Origin: Pseudopyrenochaeta lycopersici
Taxonomy: Eukaryota; Ascomycota; Dothideomycetes; Pleosporales; Pseudopyrenochaetaceae
NCBI GenBank assembly: GCA_003313425.1
Contig: NHZP01000033.1
Coordinates: 248,001 to 312,000 of the forward strand
Direction of reading: 5' to 3'
Length of the DNA: 64,000 bases
A program made the translations under genes and the position numbers. The notes under the pieces are model-generated. The model did no database searches. It was given only the letters and a program-made list of their open reading frames with translations, and was not told the origin of the DNA. Positions 20,120 through 30,476 of this stretch are shown here, piece by piece. Each line of letters opens with the position of its first letter. Position 1 is the stretch's first letter.

Positions 20120-22108
20120 ATGAATCAAACACCCAATCCTCCACATTGTTGGTCTGTGCGAAAAAGGCTAAAACTCACCTCCATCTACCAACATTTTTCA
20201 AGCCGGCCAAACGCGTTGTCATCATCTACACAGCATACAAAAGGAAGCGTCTACAGTGAGCTTGACACGTCGAACAACCAGATCCGACTGTTGCTAGTTC
20301 AGCCCAGTAAAGATGCCGAAGCGCAGATCCAATGTCACCAAAAGCACGTTTCATTGAACGACAAACCGGAATTCGAAGCGCTTTCGTACGCATGGGGTGA
20401 TCCAGAACTCGCCAAGTCAATTCTCTTGGACGAAAGAGAATTCAAAGTCACCGTCAGCGCGTGGTCTGCTCTCAAAGCCCTGCGTTACGATGATCGTGTG
20501 CGGGTGCTCTGGATCGATGCCATTTGCATCAATCAAGAGGACATGGTAGAACGCACTGCACAATTGAAGCTGATGGGCATGATCTATCGAAAAGCCAGTA
20601 GTGTCCGTGTATGGATCGGCCCAAGTGATGACGACGACAAGGTTGCAATCTCAACTCTGAGGACGCTGGCATCCGGAGAAGGGACCAAGGAGCTTTTGGA
20701 GTATTGGGGTTTGTGTCATGACGAGAGGGATCTTGCCATGCGCTTCTTGGAAACTCCTTGGTGGACTCGGCTTTGGGTCGTTCAAGAGGTTGCACTCGGA
20801 CAACACGTCGTGTTTCAGAAGGGCCCTGAAGAGTTGGATTTCGAAGATCTGCATGCCGCATATCGTAACTCGGAATCGTTCTTGAATGAACATTTTTGGG
20901 GTTTCCTTGGAGGCTCTTATGATGGTGGCCAGGAGGAGTTCATGGGAACCTTCGCGTCGGTCAAGACCTTGGGCCAGGTTCGAGAGCTTTGTGGAGTTGA
21001 CTTCGCCAACGATGACAAGGTTCGTGTCAGGGAGTCCGCTATGACTTGGTCGACAGTCGCCAATCTACTGCGAAACAGGAAGACCTCCTATGATCAGGAC
21101 AGGCTATATGCGCTGTATGGGCTTTTACCGTCCAGCGTGATTGCACGGCCAGAAATGACACCTTCGTACACATCTAGCGTCGAAGAAGTCTTTATCGATG
21201 TCAGTTACAACATCATGGAGGCTTCGCAGTGCCTTATGATGTTCAACTTCCTTGGTTCGCAGTCCTCAGAAAAATCTCCGGGACTTCCATCCTGGGTTCC
21301 CGACTGGAGGTTGGCTCCAACGAACAGACATGAAGCTAACCTGCGAGTTGTACGGGAACACATGTACAGCGCATCATCCGGCACCGATTTCTATATTCGG
21401 CGACTCAGCTCAAACGCGATCTGCTTGAAAGGATTCTTCATTGGCATAGTCGCGGCATACCATCCCACCGGCATCGTTCCCAACGCATCTCTGATCCTAG
21501 ACGCCGTCTACAAAAGTTGGCGGGAGACCTGCTCGAAAACGCTTCCTTCTATACGATCGCCAATCCAAACGTTCTGGAGAACCATGGTCTGGGACTGTGC
21601 GCCGGGTGACGAGGAAGGGACGCTCAAGACGCTGTATAGGGACGAACTCCTAGCAATGATCGCAGCGCACGACCGAGCGGTTAGGATTGGTGAGGGTGAT
21701 GAGCCGTATGTTAGAGGACAATCACCGGAGGATGCGCGAAGAACGCACTACATGATGAACTGCGCCAGGGGACGGGCGATGATAATCACCGACCACTTGT
21801 TTCTTGGCATGGCGCAGGAAAATGCGCATGTTGGGGATCATATCTTCATTGTGAGCGGCAACAGCCACCCGGTCATTCTGCGGCCATCGAAGAGGTATGC
21901 GGATACATGGAATGCCGTTGGGGAATGCTATCTACACGACTTTATGTACGGCTCAGCGGTGCAGAATATGGAGATTTTTGCAAAGTCTGCGAAGTTTTGG
22001 GACGCTCATCCGGAGATTCAATCGTTGAAAAGTACGGAAAGGAATCCTCGCTGGGATGAGATCACAGAGCAGCCTGATGGATTGTGGAAGTGGCTTCTGA
22101 TTGAATAG
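20120..22108 (+). CDS. HET-domain (heterokaryon incompatibility) protein
   Basis: 662-aa single-exon protein with a full HET domain: FEALSYAWGDP, VLWIDAICINQEDM, KASSVRVWIGPSDDD, WWTRLWVVQEVALG. C-terminal region (VGDHIFIVSGNSHPVILRP, GECYLHDFMYG) is the usual tail of HET proteins of this architecture; there is no NACHT or repeat domain. The first ATG in frame is 20120; the frame opens from 20087 at a GTG. Residues before LDTSNNQIRLLLVQP are not family-like, so the true start could lie elsewhere or behind a 5' intron. Proteins of this type mediate or execute incompatibility-type cell death; role inferred. The stop is only 27 bp from a transposase relic, so the native 3' flank was replaced by an insertion. 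Confidence 0.88.
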   Translation: MNQTPNPPHCWSVRKRLKLTSIYQHFSSRPNALSSSTQHTKGSVYSELDTSNNQIRLLLVQPSKDAEAQIQCHQKHVSLNDKPEFEALSYAWGDPELAKSILLDEREFKVTVSAWSALKALRYDDRVRVLWIDAICINQEDMVERTAQLKLMGMIYRKASSVRVWIGPSDDDDKVAISTLRTLASGEGTKELLEYWGLCHDERDLAMRFLETPWWTRLWVVQEVALGQHVVFQKGPEELDFEDLHAAYRNSESFLNEHFWGFLGGSYDGGQEEFMGTFASVKTLGQVRELCGVDFANDDKVRVRESAMTWSTVANLLRNRKTSYDQDRLYALYGLLPSSVIARPEMTPSYTSSVEEVFIDVSYNIMEASQCLMMFNFLGSQSSEKSPGLPSWVPDWRLAPTNRHEANLRVVREHMYSASSGTDFYIRRLSSNAICLKGFFIGIVAAYHPTGIVPNASLILDAVYKSWRETCSKTLPSIRSPIQTFWRTMVWDCAPGDEEGTLKTLYRDELLAMIAAHDRAVRIGEGDEPYVRGQSPEDARRTHYMMNCARGRAMIITDHLFLGMAQENAHVGDHIFIVSGNSHPVILRPSKRYADTWNAVGECYLHDFMYGSAVQNMEIFAKSAKFWDAHPEIQSLKSTERNPRWDEITEQPDGLWKWLLIE

Positions 22109-22134
22109 AAGACCTTAATACCCAATACAATCAG

Positions 22135-22419
22135 CTGGATAATGCATCGTTCCACCACACGGAGCGACTCGAGCAGATGTGCTGCGATGCTGGCGTCAAG
22201 CTGATGTACCTGCCACCTTACTCACCTAATCTGAACCCGATTAAAGAGTTCTTTGCTAAGCTAAAGGCGTTTATTAGGAAGAACTAGCATGCCTTCAAAG
22301 ACGCGCCAGAGTAAGGGTTTAATACTTTCCTAGAATGGTGCATAGACATAGTAGGTAAGAAGCAGGACAGCGCTAAAGGCCACTTCAGGCACGCAGGGAT
22401 TACAGTAGAGGAGTTCTAA
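22135..22419 (+). pseudogene. Tc1/mariner-like DDE transposase, 3' fragment
   Basis: One frame reads LDNASFHHTERLEQMCCDAG, GVKLMYLPPYSPNLNP, IKEFFAKLKAFIRKN, then *HAFKDAPE*GF, LEWCIDIVGKK and HAGITVEEF*. The DNASFHH and YLPPYSPNLNP motifs are those of the DDE_3 superfamily. Two internal stops (22286-22288 and 22313-22315 regions) stand where Trp and Gln are expected, and the residue after NPI is Lys where the catalytic acid normally sits; both are RIP-type G-to-A/C-to-T changes. The N-terminal half of the transposase is absent. It starts 27 bp after the HET gene stop. Confidence 0.85.
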
Positions 22420-24290
22420 ACTTGCGTGTATCTGTATCTAGTCTAAAGCGGATGTTATGTAAAGTTATAATGTAATAAGCTAAGGAATACTAATTTGCCT
22501 TATTCTATAGTAACTCTAGCATTAGCTTCTACCTGCTGCTGCACTTAGTATCCAATATCGCGTATAAAACGCTGAGCTACGCCTAACTTTATACCTCGCG
22601 AGATAAAAGAAATTAGGGTCTTAGTCGTCGTAGAGTTGCTGCAGGTTGAGTCCGTGTTCTAGTGCTATGTTAGACATGTTTTAAATATTGTCCTTCTGAT
22701 CTTCCCTTCTAACTCGTGATTGCTGCTAGCTGCTGTACTCCTCTACTGCGGCGTCTAGAAAACCGGGCACATTAAGACGAGGCTTAGCTTGTACTTTAGC
22801 TAAACCTGATGTTGAGTAAGACGGCCTAGGAAGCACGTTTGTTATGTGAATTAGAGCATGGCCTGCTAAGGCGTTATGACTGACGCTTTAATGTCTTTCT
22901 AGCTGCTGTTGCTCTTCTGTATATAGTTGCTGATGGGTATCTTCTGGCACATTATTATGCGCCTGCAACTGGCCCCCTTGCGCCGTATGCCTGATCAAGG
23001 CCTTTAGCTGATGCGTTCTTAGCTTCTAATACTTCTTTCTGTACAGATCCTGCCAGCAGTAAGGCCTGAGGTTGCAAGGCAGGCCTGGGCATCGCATTAG
23101 GTTATATACGTCCTGCTAGATAGACGGCTGACTGGACGTTCCTTTCTTAGCATTAAGCTGCGAGTCTCTTTTAGTAAGCATTTACTGCGTAGCGGAAGGA
23201 TATCCTTGCTTCCCGGCTCTCTTTGATGCCACTGGCGCTAGCTGTCCTATCTCTACATAGTTAAACGACACGTCCACTCTTAGCTTCCTACCTGCACAAA
23301 ACAACTCGCTCTACTATAAGAGCTATCTCTCTACTAACAACTAGTTAATATCTATTTTATTAAAGCGCTTCAGTAAGTTACGTTTTAAGCGTTTAGTTAC
23401 TAACACAATAACGTTAGTGTCTTTGCAGGCAACACGCTTGCTTAGCGGCAGCTTCTTCTGCAGCAGTTTCTTAAGCTAATCCTGTAGAAACAGAGACTAG
23501 TAGAACCTAGGCGCTAGCACGAGGTCTAGCTCTGTATCTTTAGAGAGGAGCTTATTGTTCAGAGTAACCTTCTATTTAATTGAGTAGTAGAGGTAGATCA
23601 GCAGCTCCTCATCGTATGTTTCGTTCTTGTTCTACTTATCCAGATTTAGCAGTTCGGGCTTGCCTGGATGCGGCCTTACATGTCCCACGCTATAAGCGTC
23701 TCTACCTGGATTATCTGCAATCGCTTCTTAGTACACTACGGCTGGGGACGGCGAGTGGAGCACAAACGGCTCGCTCTGAGAGGACAATAAGTCTCCCGCT
23801 ACCTGGGTATCAGGGATCTGCGATGCGGTAGACGCGCCTAAACGCTGGGATCGGTCGAGCGGGAACGAAACTGGGTCCCTATCGCTTCATGCAGCCCCCG
23901 TCACCTCCGCTGCCAGCATGCTACAGCCCGTCCGTCTCAGCCTTGCGACAATACCTCATGCGCGATGGTGCTGGACGTCACCTACGCCACATCACCCACT
24001 CTAGTCCCTCACTGAGCCTAGCACGATGCGACGACGGCTCCTTCAGTTCCAATCGACGAGAGACGGCGGGAATGTACATTCTGCGGAACTGCTCTCTCTC
24101 TCTCTCTCTCTCTGTGCACGCTCTTACCCTCAAGCAGGCGCCTAAGGAACCCTCTATATCCTCATCGCTAGCGGAAACCCTGCGCCCTCGCCGCCAGCAC
24201 AAGCAGCTGGTGCAGTTCTGCAAGGCTTGCAGGGAGTGCGGGAAGGCATCAATCTGATCATCAAGTACGCTCCGCCTTGTAGGCGTACCG
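22420..24290. other. Decayed repeat-like DNA without a supported gene
   Basis: 22420-23580 is stop-rich on both strands and of intermediate composition. Its minus strand gives long low-complexity-free stretches broken by TAG/TAA, suggestive of an old mobile-element gene, but I cannot name it. 23580-24290 is GC-richer with overlapping short frames and a CT microsatellite. Confidence 0.4.
24092..24113. repeat. (CT)11 microsatellite
   Basis: Eleven uninterrupted CT units. Confidence 0.97.
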
Positions 24291-25012
24291 TTGCTTTACT
24301 TGACTGACACAGTCAATCCTAGTATCGTCGCGGTCCACGGCCTGAACAGACACTGCGAGAAGACGTGGACGGGTGATGGCTGCGCGTGCGGGCGATGCGA
24401 TCGGCCGACAGTAGAACACGGAGGGCAGGGTGCACGCGGGTACGTAGGGCTGGACTTACAGCAGGCAGGAAAGATAGCAGTAGTAACAAGCTGTCTGTAG
24501 TTCGCTCTAACGAGCCCATCAGGTTATTTAACGTCCAGTTTAGCGTGCTGGAAGTATCACACGTAGAGCACCTCGTCAGTCAGATAGAGGAGCTCGTTGT
24601 GATCCATAAAGGGCTTCAGCAGAACGGCTCTCGTAAAACGGTTGTAGTGCACAGCTTGGGTGGGATAGGCAAGACGCAACTAGCGCTGGCGTACGCGGAG
24701 CGACAGAGGAAAGCGAATTTGGCTGTGTTCTGGACAACAGCAAAGCTAAAATATGTTGAAGTAAAGCAATGCGGCAGCGGCAGGCCACATCTTTAGCGAG
24801 CATTCGTCGCTCATGCATCTAAAGGCTGTTTATAAAGTCAGCGATGTTGACGGTAGTAGAAGCGGTTAAGCGGTTAAGCGGTTAAGCGGTGACTGAGCAG
24901 CGCTGGGAGCGACCGATGGCTGGCCATCTTCGACAACCACGACACGCCGAAGCTGCCAGGGCATAACGAACCAGACACGTTTGACGTCGGGCCGTTCTTT
25001 CCTGAAGCACGG
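24291..25012 (+). pseudogene. Relic of a hydrolase-NB-ARC NLR
   Basis: Three collinear NLR pieces survive in different frames. At about 24321, SIVAVHGLNRHCEKTWT is the start of the alpha/beta-hydrolase-like N-terminal domain of fungal NB-ARC proteins. At 24521-24770, FNVQFSVLEVSHVEHLV and VVVHSLGGIGKTQLALAYAE carry an intact Walker A (24659-24676). At 24917-25012, WLAIFDNHDTPKLPG and PDTFDVGPFFPEAR give the Walker B-side segment. Most of the hydrolase domain (several hundred residues in the family) is missing between the first two pieces, and a frame change plus a short 8-bp tandem repeat lies between the last two. At 25013 the homology stops abruptly at LINE-like sequence. Nonfunctional. Confidence 0.82.
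24862..24890. repeat. 8-bp tandem repeat gcggttaa, 3.6 units
   Basis: Three perfect units plus gcggt, inside the NLR relic between the P-loop and Walker B segments. Confidence 0.93.
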
Positions 25013-25029
25013 AAAACACCTCTTTGCTA

Positions 25030-26000
25030 CAAGAAACAGTGGTAACTTAGCAAAAGCAGAGCAATGGGCGCGGAAGAGCGGTGCCTCATTTGAAGCTGAT
25101 AAAACGGCCTTCATCCACTTCACACGCAGGAACAATGCAACATTAAACTGGCCGATCGTCGTTAATAGAGAAGCAATCCACCTACAATTAGAGGTTAAAA
25201 TCCTTAGGGTAGTCTTTAATTAGAAACTTCGGTTTCACTAACATGCGGCCAGAGCCACCAAGAGATGCGTAAGGGCAGTACTAGCTCTAAAGCGCATGAA
25301 AGGGATGATAGTAAGAGCAGCTAGGCAACTGTTCACCGCAACAGTGACACTTACGGTCGACTATGCGTCCCTAATATAGTCTATAAGTCTGACAAGTTAG
25401 ACTATTAGGATGCTAAACTAGATCTAGCAGATTAGAACAGAAGTAATAATAGGAGCCTTTTATACTGTAGCGCTAACTAGGGCTGAAGTAGAAGCAGATA
25501 TTAAATAACTTAAGACGCGCCTGTGCAGACAGAAATACAACTTCTACGTTAAGTGCCACACTCTCCTGGCAAATCATCTGTAGTGGAAGATACGCAAGGG
25601 TATAGACACGAAGAACAAGCGCTTTCCTTCACTGCTCCAGCAAGTGGCAGCGAAACTGGAGTCAGTTAATCTTATTGGGCTGGAGAGGATTGATCTGTTC
25701 TGCATACCCCCGTGGCAACAAGGATTAAAAGCCAACATCCTTAGTAGAAAAGAAGCAAAGAAGTGGGCAGACGAATCTGAAGATTTAAAATCTTTGTGGA
25801 TGCCTCATACCGAGGGAACAACGCGGGAGTCGGCGTCTACCATTCGGCCAGAAGACGGGACAATACTCGGCCGAGAAAGCGCAAGGCGCTGGCTCTGCGC
25901 GAAGACGCCTGGGAGCCGTATAAGCACCATCCTGGACTTGCATATTACACAAGGACTGCCCTTGCCAAAAGTGAAGCATATGCAATGTAAGTTTCATGGC
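25030..26000 (+). pseudogene. Non-LTR retrotransposon (LINE) relic, RT and RNase H parts
   Basis: From about 25044 the frame reads NLAKAEQWARKSGASFEADK then TAFIHFTRRNN, the conserved end of the reverse-transcriptase domain of Tad/jockey-type fungal LINEs, followed by LEVKILRVVFN and then a stop where the frame should continue. RMKGMIVRAARQLFTATVTL and an RNase H start, DASYRGNNAGVGVYHSA (25799 on, another frame), follow in the expected order. Multiple stops and frame changes; the 5' part (gag-like ORF, endonuclease, RT core) is absent, as in 5'-truncated LINE insertions. It interrupts the NLR relic at about 25013. Confidence 0.78.
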
Positions 26001-26049
26001 AAATCTTACTTCGGAAAACATGCCACCATCTCAGAAACCTCGCCATGAC

Positions 26050-26692
26050 CCGGCATCTACGGTATCCGCCCCAGCTGAGATCATCGAGCCCCAAGCGACT
26101 CTCAGGAACAGTCTGTGACACCTTCTGTATAGCCGTCAATATTATCTGTCATTCCGAATGTTCCACCTACAGAAGACCAGTCACAAGTCCAACAAAGACG
26201 TAGGAACACTTTATTGGAGCGATGTCAAGGATGCAACAAACCCTGGAAGCGGCCTCTCCCCAACACTGATCTGTACCGGCACAGCTAGAACAATAATGAT
26301 TTCTCCAGGATGAGTATGAATGTGGCTGGCCTTTTCGGTCACCTAATCAACAAAACCCTAAGTTACTAGTGTAGGCAGGGCTTGTAGTTGGCCTCGTCCG
26401 GTCACGCTCACAGGTCCGTCGCCGTTGGTGAAGCCACGATAAAACAAGCGGGCCGTAGGCAGTGACTTGTGCATGCTTCACAAGCCAGGAGACTGACTCG
26501 GCTTTCTGGTAGCCATCAAATCTCATGTAAGTTTTTCACAGACGCACTCTTATTCCTAATGCGGATCATAGGAAATGCAGCCACCGAGATCGATGATTAC
26601 GGCCGGTAAATTCCTCATAGTTACTTGGCTCCATATGCTCACAAATTGTTAGGGACGCTTACGATTCGCTAACTGACGCTGTTATCAGCAAT
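26050..26692. other. Intergenic, no gene seen
   Basis: Between the LINE relic and the split ankyrin-type gene. Could contain LINE 3' sequence and the lost 5' part of the ankyrin gene. Nothing readable. Confidence 0.4.
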
Positions 26693-28612
26693 ATGGCTTA
26701 TGAACCACAACAAACACTACACTACAGGTCGCATTTAACTCGCTTGATGAAAGACCTATCATTGTGGGCGACGAACTCTGTGTGCAGCCTGGTTAAGCAA
26801 ACGAAGACGCAAGATATGATAAGTCTATTACTGGATAAAGATGCCATAGCCTTGAAACAAGCTATAGACCGAGATTCTGGCATAGCAAGTATGTCTTTTT
26901 TTCGTCATTATTCAGTCCTGCAATGCTCGACGGCCATTGGTTGGCAAGAAGGATGCGAGATCCTTCTTCGAAATGGTGCGCAAATCGAAAGTCTTCGGGA
27001 CGAACCGTTCTTGGCGCTGGCTACGAGATCAAATCATCCAGGGACAGTCAAACTTTGGTTAGAACTTAGGAGAAACGCAAGTGATGATGATTTGCGTTCT
27101 ATTGGCAACTTTGGTGGACTTTTCGGGCGTCTCGGCCGCTCCACCACCACTGAGATCCAACATTTGATAATTCAGGAACTTGTGAGGGAGAGAGAGGAAA
27201 CATTTGAAATAGCCAAGAAGCATATGTTGATATGTGGAAATTATAGTCCTAAAGGGAGGCTCCTCGATGCAAAAGCATCGTGGGTTTTTGATGAGTTGAT
27301 GCGTCGAGGTGTCCACGTCCAAACACGGCTTCGTCCTGGTGGTCACGCCAGTATTTACCACAGCTTTGTAGCACTCATTCCGAGAATTGCAAACAATCTG
27401 TACGCCGCTGGATTCCATGATGTACGTGGACGTGACCTTAAGAAGATCCAGAAAGTTATTCCACCACTCATTTTCAATGCCATATGTCACCCATACAGAA
27501 GTCTCACAGCCCGTCTTAAAATAAGCCATTGGTTTTTATTCAAGGGGGCCACTCTGGACGAGACCTGGCCGGACTCGACTGTGGCTGCTTGGACGATTTT
27601 GGGATTTCAAATCGGAGAATACCTTATTGAAGGCTTACTAATGAACCGCTCCAGATTTAACGTCTCAGATCCGATGCTTGAATAGTCCTTGGTATATTAT
27701 CGTTGTAGATGGGACCCGAGCCTCGAAAATTTGGTCCTAGCGCTGTCTGTAGCACCCCAGGCGGACTGTTGCAGTTGTGCCTGCAGTGCAGCTGGATGCT
27801 CGCCCTTGTCTACCATCATTAGGAGCGCATTGAAATCCTTCCAGGAATTTCCTGAAGAGGCACCTACACCTTGGCTAGTCGATTTGGCTCCAAAGCTTTC
27901 AATACGGGATCTAACTTTTTTTGTAACATCGTGGGTCGCACCAGCGATACGATGCAAGACGAGTTTCTCGTCCGTACTGTTCCGTTCGTTGTCCTTTTGG
28001 CACCTAGGACTTGAGCATACTTGCTGCAATTTTCCTTCATTTGCTACGACGGAGCAATCCCTCAAATACAAACTCAGTCCATTCATTTTCGACTACACGG
28101 GATGTGCAAAAAATGGAGTAACACCATTGCACAGCCCTGAGCGCCTGGACGAAATCCAAGAACAATACAAAGATCTTCGAGGTCACCTCAATAATCTCGT
28201 GAGAGAATGCAATGTTGCATATCAAGAGCTAGACTTGGACATTGTGGAGTTTGTTATGAGTGTGTGGAGTAACAAGATGCAACAATTGCTCCAAAAGCTG
28301 ACAGAAGAAGATCAAGAACAATATAGTCATGGGCGGAAGCTTCTGGGCATTGTGCAAGATAATTTTGATCTCTCTATTAATGGCCTTACCAGTGATATTA
28401 ATGTGAGTGCGGAGGTGGAACAGTTGACTCGAAAATTTGGGGGTTTTCTACCCAATATCTATACTGTCGAGGGACTGGATCTGTCATTTACATCCACCGC
28501 AAATTCTTGCGATTCAATGGATGAATCAGAACAAAAGGAAGACGAATATTGGCTAGCAGAGCCAGAAGTGGACGAAGAAAATGGTGGCTGGGGAGGCGTA
28601 GGCCAAGCCTAA
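26693..28612 (+). pseudogene. Ankyrin-type fungal protein gene split by one in-frame TAG
   Basis: Two consecutive open frames (26693-27685 and 27689-28612) are in the same phase and separated only by TAG at 27683-27685; read through it, the gene would encode about 639 residues. The first half has ankyrin-like units (EGCEILLRNGAQIESL, ATRSNHPGTVKLWLEL, VFDELMRRGVHVQT). The second half has the Cys-rich CSCACSAAGCSPLSTII element often found at the C-terminal side of large fungal ankyrin proteins, and ends in an acidic tail. No GT-AG pair of usual size removes the stop convincingly. The upstream flank is LINE debris, so the N-terminus may be lost. Either a recent pseudogene (TAG from CAG or TGG, RIP-type) or two truncated products. 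Identity of the family is tentative. Confidence 0.65.
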
Positions 28613-28734
28613 GGATATGAAGTAGTGGGCTCTCTTTCTTGATTTGCGACATGTTTGCTGGTGTTCTAGAAGGATCGAAAAGATAATTTGGAGGGTTTGA
28701 GTCTATTCCCTATATTACATCGAGAAATCCAATC

Positions 28735-30123
28735 CTACCATCGGAGTTTAGAGGGCTTCCAGTTCCACACCATACGCCAGCAATCCATTATTCCTAGTCC
28801 CCAATACTGCAACGCGCTCGGCAGCGCTTCTCTAAAAGAACGCTGATAGTTCTCTCCATACCATATACTTCTCGCGCAATGAAGATTAGCAAACTCAAGG
28901 ACCTCTCTCTCCCACTCATCTACATCTATCTCTCCTTGGAACAGCCGTTCCATTGCCAAGCCGTTGAATGCCGCTTGATTCGTACTCGACGCCGTATGCG
29001 GCCTGTACAAACTCAATGCATCTCCTACGAGCAGGATCTTCCCGTCCTCAAACACAGCTCGTGGCGAGGTAAAGTCAGTGATGGACTGGACGAATGGGCG
29101 CTCGATCTTCCGGATTACTTCTCTGTGGGGAGGCGCTAGGAGGTGGTCTTTTGCAAGGACTTTGTCCCAGATATCGGAGCGAACCTGCGCCGCGGGTACG
29201 ATGTACTGGTGGCGATGTCCATCCTTGTCTGTCATCAACTCGTCCATGGATTCCTCCGTCTCGTTGGTGTACCATAGGAAATTCAAGAATCGCTTGCCAG
29301 GTTCGATAGATCCCTTTTCGCCTGGGATGATGTATCTGAGAATCTCGTTAGTTGTTGGGGATTTTGGCAAAGCGTGCAGGACTTACACAAGAGCATGATC
29401 ATCCTGCATCAGATTCAAAGTGACATTCTTTTGAAATGTTGCCAGCACCTCTGGTGACACCTCGCTCTCGGGCACTGTACCTCGCCAAGCCACATATCCC
29501 GCAAACTTTCTCTGACTTTGTGGCAAATGCTTTTGTCTGATCTGCGAGTTTGGGCCATCTGCAGCGATGACACGATCTGCTCTCAGATTGGACTCTGACT
29601 CAGTGTCCACGCTCTTGATGACGACATCGACATTGGAACCATCAACCAAGATCGAAGTCACTTTGTGCCTTGAAATGAATTTTCCTTCCCCAGCGCCTTC
29701 ATAGTGCACTGGCGGGGGATCAGGATAATATTCGCTCGCTCTTCCGTCGAAATTTGCACGCAATCGCCAGTACAGCGCGTCCCAGGTTGTTACCATTCGA
29801 GGCGCCTTAAAGTAGTGTGATACGAGTCCTGTCGAATTCACGAACTGCAACCGCTCGCTCTTGAGACTGAACGGCGTGGAGATGCGGTCATATCGTCGCA
29901 GAAACTCTAGACAGTCGGCCGCACAACATACGCCTGCCATATGACTTTCTCGGATGTCGCTGGCCTGCTCGATGATGTGTACGTTATGGCCAAGACTGCG
30001 GAGCATAATGCCTTGCATCAGTCCCGCAAGCGAGCCGCCTACCTGTGAACACATTAATCTCCGAGATCTTTGAAATACCATCAGGAAACTCACTATCACG
30101 ATCTGCTGTGGTGCTGAATTCAT
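28735..30123 (-). CDS. FAD-dependent aromatic-type monooxygenase
   Basis: Flavin monooxygenase of the PHBH-like class; such enzymes hydroxylate aromatic or polyketide-type substrates with NAD(P)H and O2. Three exons with two 51-nt introns (30043-30093 and 29336-29386) give 428 aa. Splicing reconstructs the dinucleotide-binding start QQIVIVGGSLAG; the first exon is only 10 codons. Later motifs: VIAADGPNSQIRQ (DG motif) and LLVGDALSLYRPHTASSTNQ (GD motif with the flavin-binding RPHT..N loop). It resembles the 2,6-dihydroxypyridine/salicylate hydroxylase branch, but substrate cannot be read. No membrane segment. It is divergent from the carboxymuconolactone-decarboxylase-like gene, with which it shares a 353-bp promoter. 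Tailoring role for the nearby HR-PKS is inference. Confidence 0.93.
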
Positions 30124-30476
30124 ATTTGCGATGCTTTTTTTCCAGAATGGACTGAATTCACGAAGATAGAGGGTATGAAGATTGATCATCAGTCAAACTG
30201 GCCATCTTCACTAAACAAAATAACTCTAATTTTGCAAGGCATTCAGCTGGCGCCAATAGCTCGGTAGCCGTGCTGACTGCTATCAATAACCGGCAGCTAG
30301 CCTTGAACCTGGCAAGATGGAATATAAAAAGCCTGGGTTCGTATGTCAAGCTCGCCAATCTAAGCCACCCATCTCTATCTGCATACCTTGTTCAACGATT
30401 TATTTCCCGCTGTATTCACCTGCTATCACTGCCCTGGTCTTAGGCTCCGCCCCCGATCCAAAACCTTTGTCCCAAT
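30124..30476. promoter_or_regulatory. Bidirectional promoter region
   Basis: 353 bp between the start codons of the divergent monooxygenase and CMD-like genes. A TATA-like box TATAAAAA lies at 30321-30328 facing the CMD-like gene, about 150 bp before its ATG. The shared region suggests co-regulation; not tested. Confidence 0.5.

Noticed and set aside
27683..27685. Programmed stop-codon readthrough at the ankyrin-type gene
   Set aside because: The TAG is not followed by a CTA-type readthrough context; a recent nonsense mutation is simpler.
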